Part shown: positions 1 through 8,323 of the stretch, in pieces
How the letters are laid out: every line of letters begins with the position of its first letter
How positions within the stretch are numbered: position 1 is the stretch's first letter
From: Catellatospora citrea
GTDB taxonomy: Bacteria; Actinomycetota; Actinomycetes; Mycobacteriales; Micromonosporaceae
Reading direction: 5' to 3'
NCBI RefSeq assembly: GCF_003610235.1
Contig: NZ_RAPR01000001.1
Span: 8,122,001-8,186,000, forward strand
Length of the DNA stretch: 64,000 nt
Notes under the pieces: model-generated
What the model was told of the DNA's origin: nothing
What the model saw: only the letters and a program-made list of their open reading frames with translations
Database searches by the model: none
Translations under genes and position numbers: made by a program

Positions 1-663
1 CTTGCCGTCGTTCGACCAGCCCCAGAAGATCTTGCGGGTGCCGTTGGTGACGCCCATGAACACCATCACGTACTTGTTGCCCAGGCCGGGCACGGCGTGC
101 TCGAAGACGCGGGCGTACGAGGTCTCGGTGCAGTTGGGGATGACCCCGGTGTGCAGCACCCGCCCGAAGTACGTGAAGTGCACGCCGTCGGTGGACCAGG
201 CCATCCGGGTGGTGTTGTTCTCGCCGTGGAAGTACAGGTAGAACTTGCTGTTCGCGGCGTTCCAGATGACGTGCGCGCTCGACACGTGGCTGACCGAGTA
301 GTGCGGCGACCAGTTGTTCGAGATGATCGGGTTGTTCGGGTACTCGGTGAACTGGCCGCTCAGGGAGTTGCCGTAGGCCAGGCAGATGCCGCCGGGCGCG
401 TCGTGCGGGGCGTAGTACAGGTAGTACCTGCCCAGCGGTGAGGCGATCTTGTCGTACACCCCGCGGATGCACGGGAAGATCAACTCGCCCGTGGGGTTGT
501 AGCGCAGGTTGGCCTTGTTGAACGGGGTCCCGAGGTACTGGTACGTCGGGAATCCCGCGGGCGCGGCGTGGGCCGGGCTGCCCAGTGCCGTCCCGGTGAG
601 CCCGCCTGCCGCCGCGGCTGCGCCCGCGACCAGCAGTTGCCGGCGATTGAGGAGCGGTTTCAT
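1..663 (-). CDS. Tat-exported five-bladed beta-propeller glycosidase-like protein (3' end off window)
   Basis: Only the first 221 codons are in the window; the gene runs off the left edge without a stop. The ATG at 663 opens a twin-arginine signal (RRQLL at residues 8-12, then an alanine/glycine-rich stretch to about residue 35), so the product should be exported folded. The rest has short beta strands with repeated tyrosine/tryptophan-rich motifs (YYLYYAPHDAPGG, FYLYFHGENNTTRMAWSTDG, FWGWSNDGK), as in the GH43/GH130-type propeller fold. It is divergent from the LacI gene and next to a sugar importer and a CE7 esterase, which suggests it attacks a decorated plant polysaccharide. The exact GH family cannot be assigned from the N-terminus. 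Confidence 0.75.
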   Translation of the reverse strand, partial: MKPLLNRRQLLVAGAAAAAGGLTGTALGSPAHAAPAGFPTYQYLGTPFNKANLRYNPTGELIFPCIRGVYDKIASPLGRYYLYYAPHDAPGGICLAYGNSLSGQFTEYPNNPIISNNWSPHYSVSHVSSAHVIWNAANSKFYLYFHGENNTTRMAWSTDGVHFTYFGRVLHTGVIPNCTETSYARVFEHAVPGLGNKYVMVFMGVTNGTRKIFWGWSNDGK

Positions 664-740
664 CGGTGGTCCTTCCCATCGATGGATATAACCGAAAGTA
701 ACGGTGAGTCTCGGGCTCGCGGCGCTCGGGCGTCAAGGGG

Positions 741-754
741 CTAATACGAATTAG
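741..754. promoter_or_regulatory. LacI-type operator O1
   Basis: CTAATACGAATTAG, an inverted repeat with CTAAT/ATTAG arms and a central CG. It sits immediately upstream of a TTGACG hexamer (minus strand, 736-731) that could be the -35 of the leftward glycosidase gene. It matches the second site at 840-853 in 12 of 14 positions (CTAATnCGnATTAG). A central CG flanked by symmetric arms is typical of LacI-family operators. The likely ligand is the LacI regulator encoded at 875. Confidence 0.75.
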
Positions 755-792
755 TTCAGGAACTTCGGTGGGGGCGATTTTCGTTGTGGGCC

Positions 793-821
793 TTGACGAA
801 GCGCCCGGAAGGCCGCAGGAT
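793..821 (+). promoter_or_regulatory. Putative promoter of the LacI gene and sugar operon
   Basis: TTGACG (793-798), a 17-nt spacer and CAGGAT (816-821). The -35 is good, the -10 weak. Transcription would start about 10 nt before operator O2, so a repressor bound there would block elongation or initiation. Assigned by eye only. Confidence 0.4.
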
Positions 822-839
822 CTCATCTCACCGAAACAA

Positions 840-853
840 CTAATGCGCATTAG
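840..853. promoter_or_regulatory. LacI-type operator O2
   Basis: CTAATGCGCATTAG, a perfect 14-bp palindrome with central CGCG, 22 nt before the GTG start of the LacI gene. It shares the CTAATnCGnATTAG pattern with O1, with about 99 bp centre to centre. Position between the probable start site and the coding region fits autoregulation and repression of the downstream import operon. Confidence 0.8.
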
Positions 854-874
854 CCCGAGGATTGGACACGCACC

Positions 875-1981
875 GTGACCGGAGCCCGCAGGCGGGTGAC
901 CCAGCAGGACATCGCCCGCATGACCGGCGTCAGCCAGGCGACCGTCTCGCTCGTCCTCAACGGACGGTCCGACGCCGACGTCAAGCTCTCGGCCGAGACC
1001 CGCGAGAAGGTGCTGCGGGCCATCGCCGAGACCGGCTACGTGGCCGACCCGATCGCCCGGCGGCTGGCCGCGCGGCACAACCGGATCATCGGCGTGTTCA
1101 CGTACGAGCCGGTGTTCCCCAGCGCGAACAGCGACTTCTACCACCCGTTCCTGGTCGGCATCGAGCAGCAGGCCGAGGTGCTCGGCTGCGACCTGCTCCT
1201 GATGACCAGCACGCCGGTGGTCGACGGGCGGCGGCGCATCTTCCACGGCGACAACCGGCTGCGGCTGGCCGACGGCAGCATCCTGCTCGGCCGCACCATC
1301 GACCGCGCCGACCTGGCCCGGCTGCTGGCCGAGGAGATCCCGTTCGTGTCGATCGGCCGTCGCGACGACGCGGGCGGCCCGGTGCCCTACGTCGGCGCGG
1401 ACTACGCGGCGGCGACCGCGGAGATCGTGCGCCAGGCCGTCGCCTTCGGTCACGACCGGCTGGCCTACCTGGGCCTGGGTGCCGGCCCGGAATCGTGGGC
1501 CGACCGTGGCCGCGGCTTCCGCGAGGCGGTCGCGTCGGCAGGGGTCTTCGGCGGCCACTACGCGACCCCGGTGTCCGGCGAGCCCGAGCGCGGTGGCGAG
1601 CACGTCGCCGACGACCCCGCTGCCGGCTCGGGGGCGCACGGCGATGCGGCCGTCGTGCGGGACACCGCCGCCGTGCTCGACGCGGCGCTGGCTTCAGGCG
1701 TGACCGCGGTGATCGCCGAGGAGCACGCCGACGGGGTCGCGCTGTTCGAGCTGGCCCGCGAACGCGGAGTCGCGCTGTCGGTGGCCACGCTCGGGGAACC
1801 GACCCGGGCCGCGCTGCCGACCGCGGTGGAGTTCACCAGCCTGCGCATACCGCGCCAGGCCATGGGCGCGCAGGCCGTCGAGGTCCTGACCGCCCTGATC
1901 GAGGGCACGCCCGGCGAGCGCCAGCGGCTGCTGCCGTGCGAGGTCGTGCCCGGCGAGACGCTCAGCGAAAGAGGTAACTGA
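875..1981 (+). CDS. LacI-family transcriptional regulator
   Basis: 368 aa from a GTG start. The N-terminus has the LacI helix-turn-helix (QQDIARMTGVSQATVSLVLNGR, residues about 9-31) and the hinge-helix region, followed by a periplasmic-binding-protein-like effector domain to residue ~340. A carbohydrate effector is inferred from the neighbours: the following genes encode an FAD oxidoreductase, a sugar ABC importer and an acetyl esterase, and the divergent gene is a secreted glycosidase. The stop overlaps the next start by one base (TGATG), so the regulator is the first gene of the operon and probably autoregulated through the two operators at 741 and 840. Confidence 0.95.
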   Translation: MTGARRRVTQQDIARMTGVSQATVSLVLNGRSDADVKLSAETREKVLRAIAETGYVADPIARRLAARHNRIIGVFTYEPVFPSANSDFYHPFLVGIEQQAEVLGCDLLLMTSTPVVDGRRRIFHGDNRLRLADGSILLGRTIDRADLARLLAEEIPFVSIGRRDDAGGPVPYVGADYAAATAEIVRQAVAFGHDRLAYLGLGAGPESWADRGRGFREAVASAGVFGGHYATPVSGEPERGGEHVADDPAAGSGAHGDAAVVRDTAAVLDAALASGVTAVIAEEHADGVALFELARERGVALSVATLGEPTRAALPTAVEFTSLRIPRQAMGAQAVEVLTALIEGTPGERQRLLPCEVVPGETLSERGN

Positions 1982-3555
1982 TGCAGGCCGAGATTCTGGT
2001 GGTCGGGGGCGGCCTCGGCGGGGTGGCCGCGGCGCTGGGCGCGCTGCGGGCCGGGCGCCGGGTGGTGCTCACCGAGGAGTACGACTGGCTCGGCGGGCAG
2101 CTGACCAGCCAGGCCGTGCCACCGGACGAGCACAGCTGGGTCGAGCAGTTCGGCGTGACCGCGAGCTACCGCGCGCTGCGCGAGGGCATCCGCGACTACT
2201 ACCGGGCCCACTACCCGCTGATCCCGGCCGCCAGGGCGTGGCGCGAGCTGAACCCGGGCGGCGGCCACGTCAGCCGGCTGTGCCACGAGCCCCGCGTCGC
2301 CGTCGCGGTGATCGAGTCGATGCTGGCCCCGTACCGGTCGTCGGGCCGGTTGACGGTGCTGCAGCCGTACCGGCCGGTGGCCGCCGACACCGACGGCGAC
2401 CGGGTCACCGCGGTGACGGTCGAGCACGTGCGGACCGGCGACCGGCTCACGATCGAGGCGGCGTACACCCTGGACGCGACCGAGACCGGCGAGTTGCTGC
2501 CGCTGACCGGCACCGAGTACGTCACCGGCTTCGAGTCCCAGCACGAGACCGGCGAACCGAGCGCGCCCGACACCGCACAGCCGATGAACATGCAGGCCGT
2601 GTCGGTGTGCTTCGCGATCGACCACGTCGACGGCGACCACACGATCGACAGGCCGGAGCAGTACGACTTCTGGCGCGCGTACCAGCCCGACTTCTGGGGC
2701 GACCGGCTGCTGTCGTTCCGCTCGCCGAACCCGCGCACCCTGGCCATCAGCGAGCGCAGCTTCACCCCCAACCCCGACGACGACCCGCTGTCGGTCGTCG
2801 CCGACCAGCGGGTCAACCCCGGCGACGGCAACCTGTGGACGTTCCGGCGCATCGCGGCCCGCAAGCTGTTCACGCCGGGGACGTACGAGAGCGACATCTG
2901 CCTGGTCAACTGGCCGATGATCGACTACTTCGAGAGCCCGGTCATCGACGTCCCCGACGCCGACACGCACCTCGCCAACGCGAAGCAGCTGTCGCTGTCG
3001 GTCCTCTACTGGCTGCAGACCGAGGCAGGCTTCCCCGGCCTGCGGCTGCGCGGCGACGTCACCGGCGGCGCCGACGGCCTGGCCATGGCGCCCTACATCC
3101 GGGAGTCACGGCGCATCCGGGCCGAGTACACCGTGGTCGAGCAGGACCTGTCGCTGGCCGTACGCGGCGACAAGGGCGCGGTCGAATACCCCGACGCGGT
3201 CGGGGTCGGCATGTACCGCATCGACCTGCACCCCTCCACCGGCGGCGACAACTACATCGACGTCGGCTCGTGTCCCTTCGAGATCCCGCTCGGCGCGCTC
3301 ATCCCGCGCCGCATGGAGAACCTGCTGCCCGCGGGCAAGAACATCGGCACCACGCACATCACCAACGGCTCGTACCGGCTGCACCCGGTCGAGTGGAACG
3401 TGGGCGAGGTGGCGGGGGCGCTCGCGGCGTACTGCCTGAACCACGGCCAGACGCCGCGCGGCGTGCGCAACACCCCGGAGCACCTGTCCGGGTTCCAGGC
3501 ACAGCTCATCCGGGACGGCGTGCAACTGCGCTGGCCCGACGTCTCCGGCTACTGA
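1981..3555 (+). CDS. FAD-dependent oxidoreductase (FAD_oxidored, PF12831-like)
   Basis: 524 aa. The N-terminal Rossmann signature VVGGGLGGVAAALGAL (residues ~7-22) followed by EEYDWLGGQLTSQ is characteristic of the PF12831 family. Near the C-terminus a second FAD-contact region (LLPAGKNIGTTHITNGSYRLHP) is seen. No signal peptide, so cytoplasmic. Members of this family often sit in polysaccharide-utilisation operons, where a role in oxidising or epimerising a sugar is usually assumed but seldom proven. Here it is translationally coupled to the LacI gene and precedes the importer, so a substrate imported by that transporter is the natural guess. Confidence 0.85.
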   Translation: MQAEILVVGGGLGGVAAALGALRAGRRVVLTEEYDWLGGQLTSQAVPPDEHSWVEQFGVTASYRALREGIRDYYRAHYPLIPAARAWRELNPGGGHVSRLCHEPRVAVAVIESMLAPYRSSGRLTVLQPYRPVAADTDGDRVTAVTVEHVRTGDRLTIEAAYTLDATETGELLPLTGTEYVTGFESQHETGEPSAPDTAQPMNMQAVSVCFAIDHVDGDHTIDRPEQYDFWRAYQPDFWGDRLLSFRSPNPRTLAISERSFTPNPDDDPLSVVADQRVNPGDGNLWTFRRIAARKLFTPGTYESDICLVNWPMIDYFESPVIDVPDADTHLANAKQLSLSVLYWLQTEAGFPGLRLRGDVTGGADGLAMAPYIRESRRIRAEYTVVEQDLSLAVRGDKGAVEYPDAVGVGMYRIDLHPSTGGDNYIDVGSCPFEIPLGALIPRRMENLLPAGKNIGTTHITNGSYRLHPVEWNVGEVAGALAAYCLNHGQTPRGVRNTPEHLSGFQAQLIRDGVQLRWPDVSGY

Positions 3556-3581
3556 CCGGCCACCTTGAGTTGGAGTTATCG

Positions 3582-4859
3582 ATGAAGATACGCGTTGTCC
3601 TCGCCGCCGCGACCGCCGGCGCGCTCGCCCTCGGACTGGCCGCCTGCGGCGGCGACGAGGAGCCGAGCACCGGCCCGGTGTCGCTGCGCATGACGGTGTG
3701 GTCCTCGAACGAGGCGCACCTGAAGCTGTTCAACGAGATCGCCGACGCCTACAAGGCGAAGAACCCGCGGGTCACCGAGGTCAAGTTCGACCCGATCCCG
3801 TTCGAGAGCTACACCACCACGCTGACCACCCAGATCGCCGGCGGCAACGGCCCGGACCTGGCCTGGCTGCTGGAGAACTCGGCCCCCGACTTCGTGAACT
3901 CGGGCGCGCTGGTGCCGCTGGACGACACGCTGGGCAAGGCCGAGGGCTACGACGCCGCCGACCTGAGCCCGTCGGCGACGTCGCTGTGGAAGGCCGACGG
4001 CAAGCTGTTCGCGTACCCGTTCTCGACCTCGCCGTTCGGCGTGTTCGTCAACACCGACATGGTCAAGGCCGCCGGGCAGCAGACCCCGGCCGAGCTGATC
4101 GCCGCCAACCAGTGGACCTGGGAGAAGGCGGTCGCGGTCGCGGCGGCGTCGTCGGCCAAGAACGGCAAGGCCGGGCTGGTCGTACGCGACTTCGACTACA
4201 AGAACTGGGACAACCTGTCCACCGTCTGGACCGGCTGGGGCGCGCAGGCGTGGACCGCCGACGGCAAGGGCTGCGGGTTCGACCAGCAGCCGATGGTCGA
4301 CGCGATGACGTTCCTGCACAACGCGATCTTCACCGGCAAGGCGCTGCCCGGCCCCGGCACCACCGCCGACTTCTTCGCCGGCGAGGCCGCCATGACGATC
4401 ACCCAGATCTCCCGCGCCTCCCTGCTCAAGGACGCCAAGTTCGGCTGGGACCTGGTCCCGCTGCCGACCGGCCCGAAGGGCGAGTACGCCGTCATCGGCC
4501 AGGCCGGGCTGGGCGCGCTGAAGAAGGGCAAGAACGCCGACGTCGCCGCCGACTTCCTCGCCTTCTTCACCAACCCCGCCAACTCCGCCAAGCTCGCCGC
4601 GTACTTCCCGCCGCCGCGCACCTCGCTGCTCACGGCCGAGACCCTGGCCAAGACGAACCCGCTGCTCAAGCCCGAGCAGCTGCAGCAGGTCGTCATCGAC
4701 GGCATCTCCACCGGCGTCGTCAAGCCCAGCCACACCGGCCAGGCCGAGATCGCCCAGGCGGTGCGGGCCGCGCTCGACCCGCTGTGGAAGCCCGACGCCG
4801 ACGTCAAGACGGTCCTCGGCGGCGTCTGCTCGGCCATCAACCCCCTACTGGCCAAGTGA
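3582..4859 (+). CDS. Carbohydrate ABC transporter substrate-binding lipoprotein
   Basis: 425 aa from ATG 3582, chosen because GGAG lies 6 nt upstream and a lipoprotein signal follows directly (hydrophobic stretch, lipobox LAAC at about residues 19-22). The open frame extends far upstream but that part only shadows the FAD gene. The mature part is a typical type-1 sugar-binding protein (TVWSSNEAHLKLFNEIADAY, later WLLENSAPDFVNSGALVPLDD and FFAGEAAMTI). Anchored outside the membrane, it delivers sugar to the two permeases that follow with a 4-nt overlap. Confidence 0.95.
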   Translation: MKIRVVLAAATAGALALGLAACGGDEEPSTGPVSLRMTVWSSNEAHLKLFNEIADAYKAKNPRVTEVKFDPIPFESYTTTLTTQIAGGNGPDLAWLLENSAPDFVNSGALVPLDDTLGKAEGYDAADLSPSATSLWKADGKLFAYPFSTSPFGVFVNTDMVKAAGQQTPAELIAANQWTWEKAVAVAAASSAKNGKAGLVVRDFDYKNWDNLSTVWTGWGAQAWTADGKGCGFDQQPMVDAMTFLHNAIFTGKALPGPGTTADFFAGEAAMTITQISRASLLKDAKFGWDLVPLPTGPKGEYAVIGQAGLGALKKGKNADVAADFLAFFTNPANSAKLAAYFPPPRTSLLTAETLAKTNPLLKPEQLQQVVIDGISTGVVKPSHTGQAEIAQAVRAALDPLWKPDADVKTVLGGVCSAINPLLAK

Positions 4860-5749
4860 GCACTCGCTTCTGGACGGGTAGCCGGCGCGACACCCTCGCC
4901 GGCTACCTGTTCATCGCCCCCCAGCTCATCGGCTCGGTGCTGTTCGTGTTCGTGCCGCTGGGCCTGGTGTTCTGGTACAGCCTGCACGAGTGGAACGTGC
5001 TCGCCGACACGTTCACCTTCGTCGGCGGCGAGAACTACCAGGCGCTGGCCGACGACCCGAAGCTCGCCGACGCGCTGGTCGCGACCGGCTTCTTCTCCGC
5101 CGGGCTGGTGGTGCTGAACCTGAGCCTGGCGCTGCTGCTGGCGGTGCTGCTCAACCAGCGGCTGCGCGGCACGGTGTTCTTCCGGACCGTGTTCTTCTCA
5201 CCGGTCGTCGTGAGCCTGGTCGCCTGGACGATCGTGTGGAGCTTCCTGCTGCAGGACAACGGCGGCATCAACGGCCTGCTGGAGACCGTCGGCATCGACG
5301 GGCCGAACTGGCTGCGCGGCGAGGGCACCGCCATGATCGCGGTGATCGTGGTGCAGGTGGTCAAGAACGTCGGCCTGAACATGGTGCTGTTCCTGGCCGC
5401 ACTGCAGGGCGTGCCCGCCAACCTGTACGAGGCCGCCACCGTCGACGGCGCCAGCCGGCGCCGGCAGTTCCTCAGCATCACCGTGCCGATGATCAGCCCG
5501 ACCATCCTGCTCACGTCGATCATCACGGTGGTCGGCTCGCTGCAGGTGTTCGCGCAGATCGCGGTGCTCACCCAGGGCGGCCCGGGGACCTCCACCACGG
5601 TGCTCGTCTACTACCTCTACCAGCAGGCGTTCCAGTTCCACCACTTCGGATACGGGGCCACCCTGTCCGTGCTGCTGTTCGCGATCGTGCTGCTGCTGAC
5701 CCTGGTCCAGTGGCGTATGCGCCGGAAGTGGGTGTTCCATGAGTCGTAG
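4856..5749 (+). CDS. Carbohydrate ABC transporter permease (MalF/UgpA type)
   Basis: 297 aa. The start is taken as GTG 4856, which overlaps the stop of the binding protein (GTGA). Six transmembrane segments begin at LAGYLFIAPQLIGSVLFVFVP; the cytoplasmic EAA loop is visible as YEAATVDGASRRRQFLSITVPMI at about residues 191-213, the site that contacts the ATPase. Together with the next gene it forms the heterodimeric channel. No ATPase is encoded in the operon; in actinomycetes such importers usually share the MsiK ATPase encoded elsewhere. Confidence 0.95.
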   Translation: MSTRFWTGSRRDTLAGYLFIAPQLIGSVLFVFVPLGLVFWYSLHEWNVLADTFTFVGGENYQALADDPKLADALVATGFFSAGLVVLNLSLALLLAVLLNQRLRGTVFFRTVFFSPVVVSLVAWTIVWSFLLQDNGGINGLLETVGIDGPNWLRGEGTAMIAVIVVQVVKNVGLNMVLFLAALQGVPANLYEAATVDGASRRRQFLSITVPMISPTILLTSIITVVGSLQVFAQIAVLTQGGPGTSTTVLVYYLYQQAFQFHHFGYGATLSVLLFAIVLLLTLVQWRMRRKWVFHES

Positions 5750-6569
5750 GGCCAAGACCGCCGTGTACGGCGTGCTGTGCCTGCTGGCGCTGCCGTTCCT
5801 GTTCCCGACCTGGTGGATGGTGACCTCGTCGCTCAAACCGGTCGGCGACATCTTCGCCTTCCCGCCGACGCTGTGGCCGACCGACGTCAGCTTCGACGCG
5901 TACGCCAGGGCCTTCGAGCTGCAGCCGTTCGCCCGGCAGTACCTCAACAGCATGTACATCGCCGCGCTGGTCACGGTCGGCACGCTGGCGGTGTCGTCGC
6001 TGGCCGGGTACGCGTTCGCGCGGATCAGGTTCAAGGGCGCGAACGCCTGGTTCGTGGTCATCCTGGTCGGCCTGCTCATCCCGAGCGAGGTCACCATCGT
6101 GCCGCTGTTCAAGATGTTCGACGCGTGGGGCATGGTCGACACGCACTGGCCGCTGATCCTGGTGCCGATCCTCGGCGCGCCCAGCGTGCTGGCCACGTTC
6201 ATCATGCGGCAGTTCTTCCTCGCCCTGCCCGGCGAGTTGGAGGAGGCCGCGAAGGTCGACGGCCTCGGCCGCTTCGCGATCTTCCGGCTGATCGCGCTGC
6301 CGCTGGCCCGCCCGGCCCTGGGCGCGGTCGCCATCTTCACCTTCCTGCACAGCTGGAACCTGTACCTGGAACCGATCGTGTTCCTGTCCAGCTCGGAGAT
6401 GTTCACCCTGCCGCAGGCGCTGACCCAGTTCGTCGACGCGTACGGCGGCCCGATGTGGGACGTCCAGCTGTCCGCGGCGTCGCTGACCGCGCTGCCGGTG
6501 CTGGTGGTGTTCGTGATCGCGCAACGCCAGTTCATCGAGGGCCTGGCCCACACGGGCCTCAAGGGATAA
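5739..6569 (+). CDS. Carbohydrate ABC transporter permease (MalG/UgpE type)
   Basis: 276 aa, overlapping the previous gene by 11 nt. Multi-pass membrane protein starting with a strong first helix (GVLCLLALPFLFPTWWMVTSS). The EAA loop reads LEEAAKVDGLGRFAIFRLIALPL at about residues 167-189. It is the second half of the importer channel. The CE7 esterase gene starts 2 nt after its stop, so all are likely one transcript. Confidence 0.95.
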   Translation: MSRRAKTAVYGVLCLLALPFLFPTWWMVTSSLKPVGDIFAFPPTLWPTDVSFDAYARAFELQPFARQYLNSMYIAALVTVGTLAVSSLAGYAFARIRFKGANAWFVVILVGLLIPSEVTIVPLFKMFDAWGMVDTHWPLILVPILGAPSVLATFIMRQFFLALPGELEEAAKVDGLGRFAIFRLIALPLARPALGAVAIFTFLHSWNLYLEPIVFLSSSEMFTLPQALTQFVDAYGGPMWDVQLSAASLTALPVLVVFVIAQRQFIEGLAHTGLKG

Positions 6570-6571
6570 CC

Positions 6572-7525
6572 ATGCCGATCACCGAGCCGAACCCGGGGGA
6601 GTACCGCAGCGCGCTGCGGGCGCCGGACGACTTCGACGAGCACTGGGCGCGCACGCTGGCCGAGGCGGACGCATTCGCGCTGGACGCGAGCTTCACGCCC
6701 GCGTGGCGGCGCACCATCGAGGTCCACGACGTCACCTTCGCCGGGTTCGGCGGGCATCCCGTCAAGGCCTGGCTGGCCCTGCCCGCCGGGACCACGCAAC
6801 CGCTGCCCTGCGTCGTCGAGTTCCCCGGTTACGGCGGCGGCCGCGGGCTGGCCCACGAGTGCCTGCTCTACGCCGCCGCCGGCTACGCCCACCTGCGCAT
6901 GGACGTACGCGGCCAGGGCAGCGGCTGGAACCACGGCGACACCCCCGATCCCGTGGGAACCGGGCCGCAGCATCCCGGGTTCATGACCCGCGGCGTGCTC
7001 GACCCCGACACCCACTACTACCGCCGGGTCATCACCGACGCGGTCCGCGCGGTCGCCGCCGCCCGCGCGTTCCCGCTGGTCGACGCGTCACGGGTCGCGG
7101 TCACGGGGGAGAGCCAGGGTGGCGGCCTGGCGCTGGCCGTCGGGGCGCTGGCGCCGGACCTGGCCGCCGTCGCGCCGGACGTGCCGTTCCTGTGCGACCA
7201 CCGGCGCGGGGCCGAACTGGCCACCGCCGGGCCGTACCGGGAGGTCACCGCATACCTGGCGGTGCACCGCGACCACGAGGAACAGGTGTTCCGCACGCTG
7301 TCCTACAGCGACGGCGTGCTGTTCGCCGAACGGGCTGCCGCTCCCGCGCTGTTCAGCGTCGCGCACATGGACGCCAGCTGCCCGCCGTCGACGGTCTACG
7401 CCGCCTACCACCGCTACGCGGGACCGAAGCGGATCGAGGTGTACCCGTTCAACGGCCACGAGGGCGGCGAAGCCGTCCAGGACGCCATCCGCCTGTCCTT
7501 CCTCGACGAGATCTTCGCCCGCTGA
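6572..7525 (+). CDS. Acetylxylan esterase / cephalosporin-C deacetylase family (CE7)
   Basis: 317 aa, the usual CE7 length. Alpha/beta-hydrolase with the RGQG oxyanion motif, nucleophile Ser181 in GESQGG, Asp267 in MDASCPP and His296 in GHEGG; the serine falls at the same number as in the Bacillus CE7 enzyme. These enzymes remove O-acetyl groups from short xylo-oligosaccharides inside the cell, which fits its position at the end of a sugar-import operon and the lack of a signal peptide. It implies that the imported oligosaccharide is acetylated. Confidence 0.93.
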   Translation: MPITEPNPGEYRSALRAPDDFDEHWARTLAEADAFALDASFTPAWRRTIEVHDVTFAGFGGHPVKAWLALPAGTTQPLPCVVEFPGYGGGRGLAHECLLYAAAGYAHLRMDVRGQGSGWNHGDTPDPVGTGPQHPGFMTRGVLDPDTHYYRRVITDAVRAVAAARAFPLVDASRVAVTGESQGGGLALAVGALAPDLAAVAPDVPFLCDHRRGAELATAGPYREVTAYLAVHRDHEEQVFRTLSYSDGVLFAERAAAPALFSVAHMDASCPPSTVYAAYHRYAGPKRIEVYPFNGHEGGEAVQDAIRLSFLDEIFAR

Positions 7526-7552
7526 GGGAGCGGTCGTCGTGAAGGGCGGGCG

Positions 7553-7581
7553 CCGTCCGCGGTCACCAGGTCCGCGGGCGG
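7553..7581. terminator. Possible bidirectional hairpin between convergent genes
   Basis: CCGTCCGCGG (7553-7562) pairs with CCGCGGGCGG (7572-7581) through a 9-nt loop, with one T.G pair. It overlaps the last codons of the leftward DUF402 gene and lies 28 nt after the esterase stop. No T-run follows, as is common in high-GC actinomycetes. Confidence 0.4.
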
Positions 7582-8216
7582 TCCCAGCCGGGCGGTGGCT
7601 CGTCGGCGGTCTCCGTGCCCCAGGCCGGGTCGGGCCGGAAGTCGCACCAGGTCCCGTCGAACGGGAACGCGCCCGCTTCGACCAGGTCGATCACCTCACG
7701 CCCGGCCTGGCGCACCCTGGCCTCGTCCTCGACCCAGTAGTGCTCGGGCTGGGTCAGCCGCTCGGCGAACACGTCCTCGTCCTTCCAGCGCCACGTGCGG
7801 TCGGCCTCGACCCAGATGTCGAGGTCCCAGTCGGCGGTGTCGAGTCCGGCCAGGTGGTCGTCGCGCCACGCGACGCCGGGGCGCTCGAGGTTGGCGTACC
7901 AGTTGCGGAAGTGCCCCTCGGCGTCGAAGAACCAGCGGACCGAGTAGTCGGCGCCCGTCGGGTGCCAGGACAGCACACTGTGCCGGGCCACGAAGGCCAT
8001 CGGCCGTTTGGGGCCGGTGACCCACTCCGCGAGCGGGACCTGCGCCATCGTGAGATCGTCGAGGCGGTTCAGGTGCCAGCCGGACGTGCCGCGGCTGCAC
8101 CACAGCAGCAGGCCGCGCTCGTCGTGGCGGACCGCCCGCATCGGGTACAGCCCGCCGATCTGCCGGTTCTGGAAGTGGCGGACGCAGACCAGCTCGCCGG
8201 ACTCGAAGATCACCAT
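7563..8216 (-). CDS. DUF402 domain protein
   Basis: 217 aa from ATG 8216. The C-terminal half carries the DUF402 pattern: WYANLERP (about residues 106-113), WRDDHLAGLDTADWDLDIWV and RTWRWKDEDVFAERL. Other DUF402 proteins include nucleoside phosphatases and the FomD phosphonate hydrolase, which use the conserved aspartates for metal binding; whether this one is a nucleotidase cannot be told. It is transcribed alone, convergent with the sugar operon, and its start is about 100 nt from the ArsR promoter on the other strand. Confidence 0.8.
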   Translation of the reverse strand: MVIFESGELVCVRHFQNRQIGGLYPMRAVRHDERGLLLWCSRGTSGWHLNRLDDLTMAQVPLAEWVTGPKRPMAFVARHSVLSWHPTGADYSVRWFFDAEGHFRNWYANLERPGVAWRDDHLAGLDTADWDLDIWVEADRTWRWKDEDVFAERLTQPEHYWVEDEARVRQAGREVIDLVEAGAFPFDGTWCDFRPDPAWGTETADEPPPGWDRPRTW

Positions 8217-8286
8217 CCCGGCAACCTATCCGACCCGGTGGCCGGATTCCGGGAGGTGCGCCTCGGCCCGGTGTCGGGCGGGCGAC

Positions 8287-8323
8287 TTGATAGGCAAGTG
8301 ATTACTTGCCTATAGTGGCTGAC
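8287..8323 (+). promoter_or_regulatory. ArsR promoter with embedded palindromic operator; probable leaderless start
   Basis: TTGATA (8287-8292), 18 nt, TATAGT (8311-8316). A perfect palindrome with 10-bp arms, ATAGGCAAGT (8290-8299) and ACTTGCCTAT (8304-8313), spacer GATT, covers the spacer and touches both hexamers. The expected start site, 7-8 nt after the -10, coincides with the GTG at 8324, so the mRNA is probably leaderless. A repressor on this site would block polymerase directly. Confidence 0.75.
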
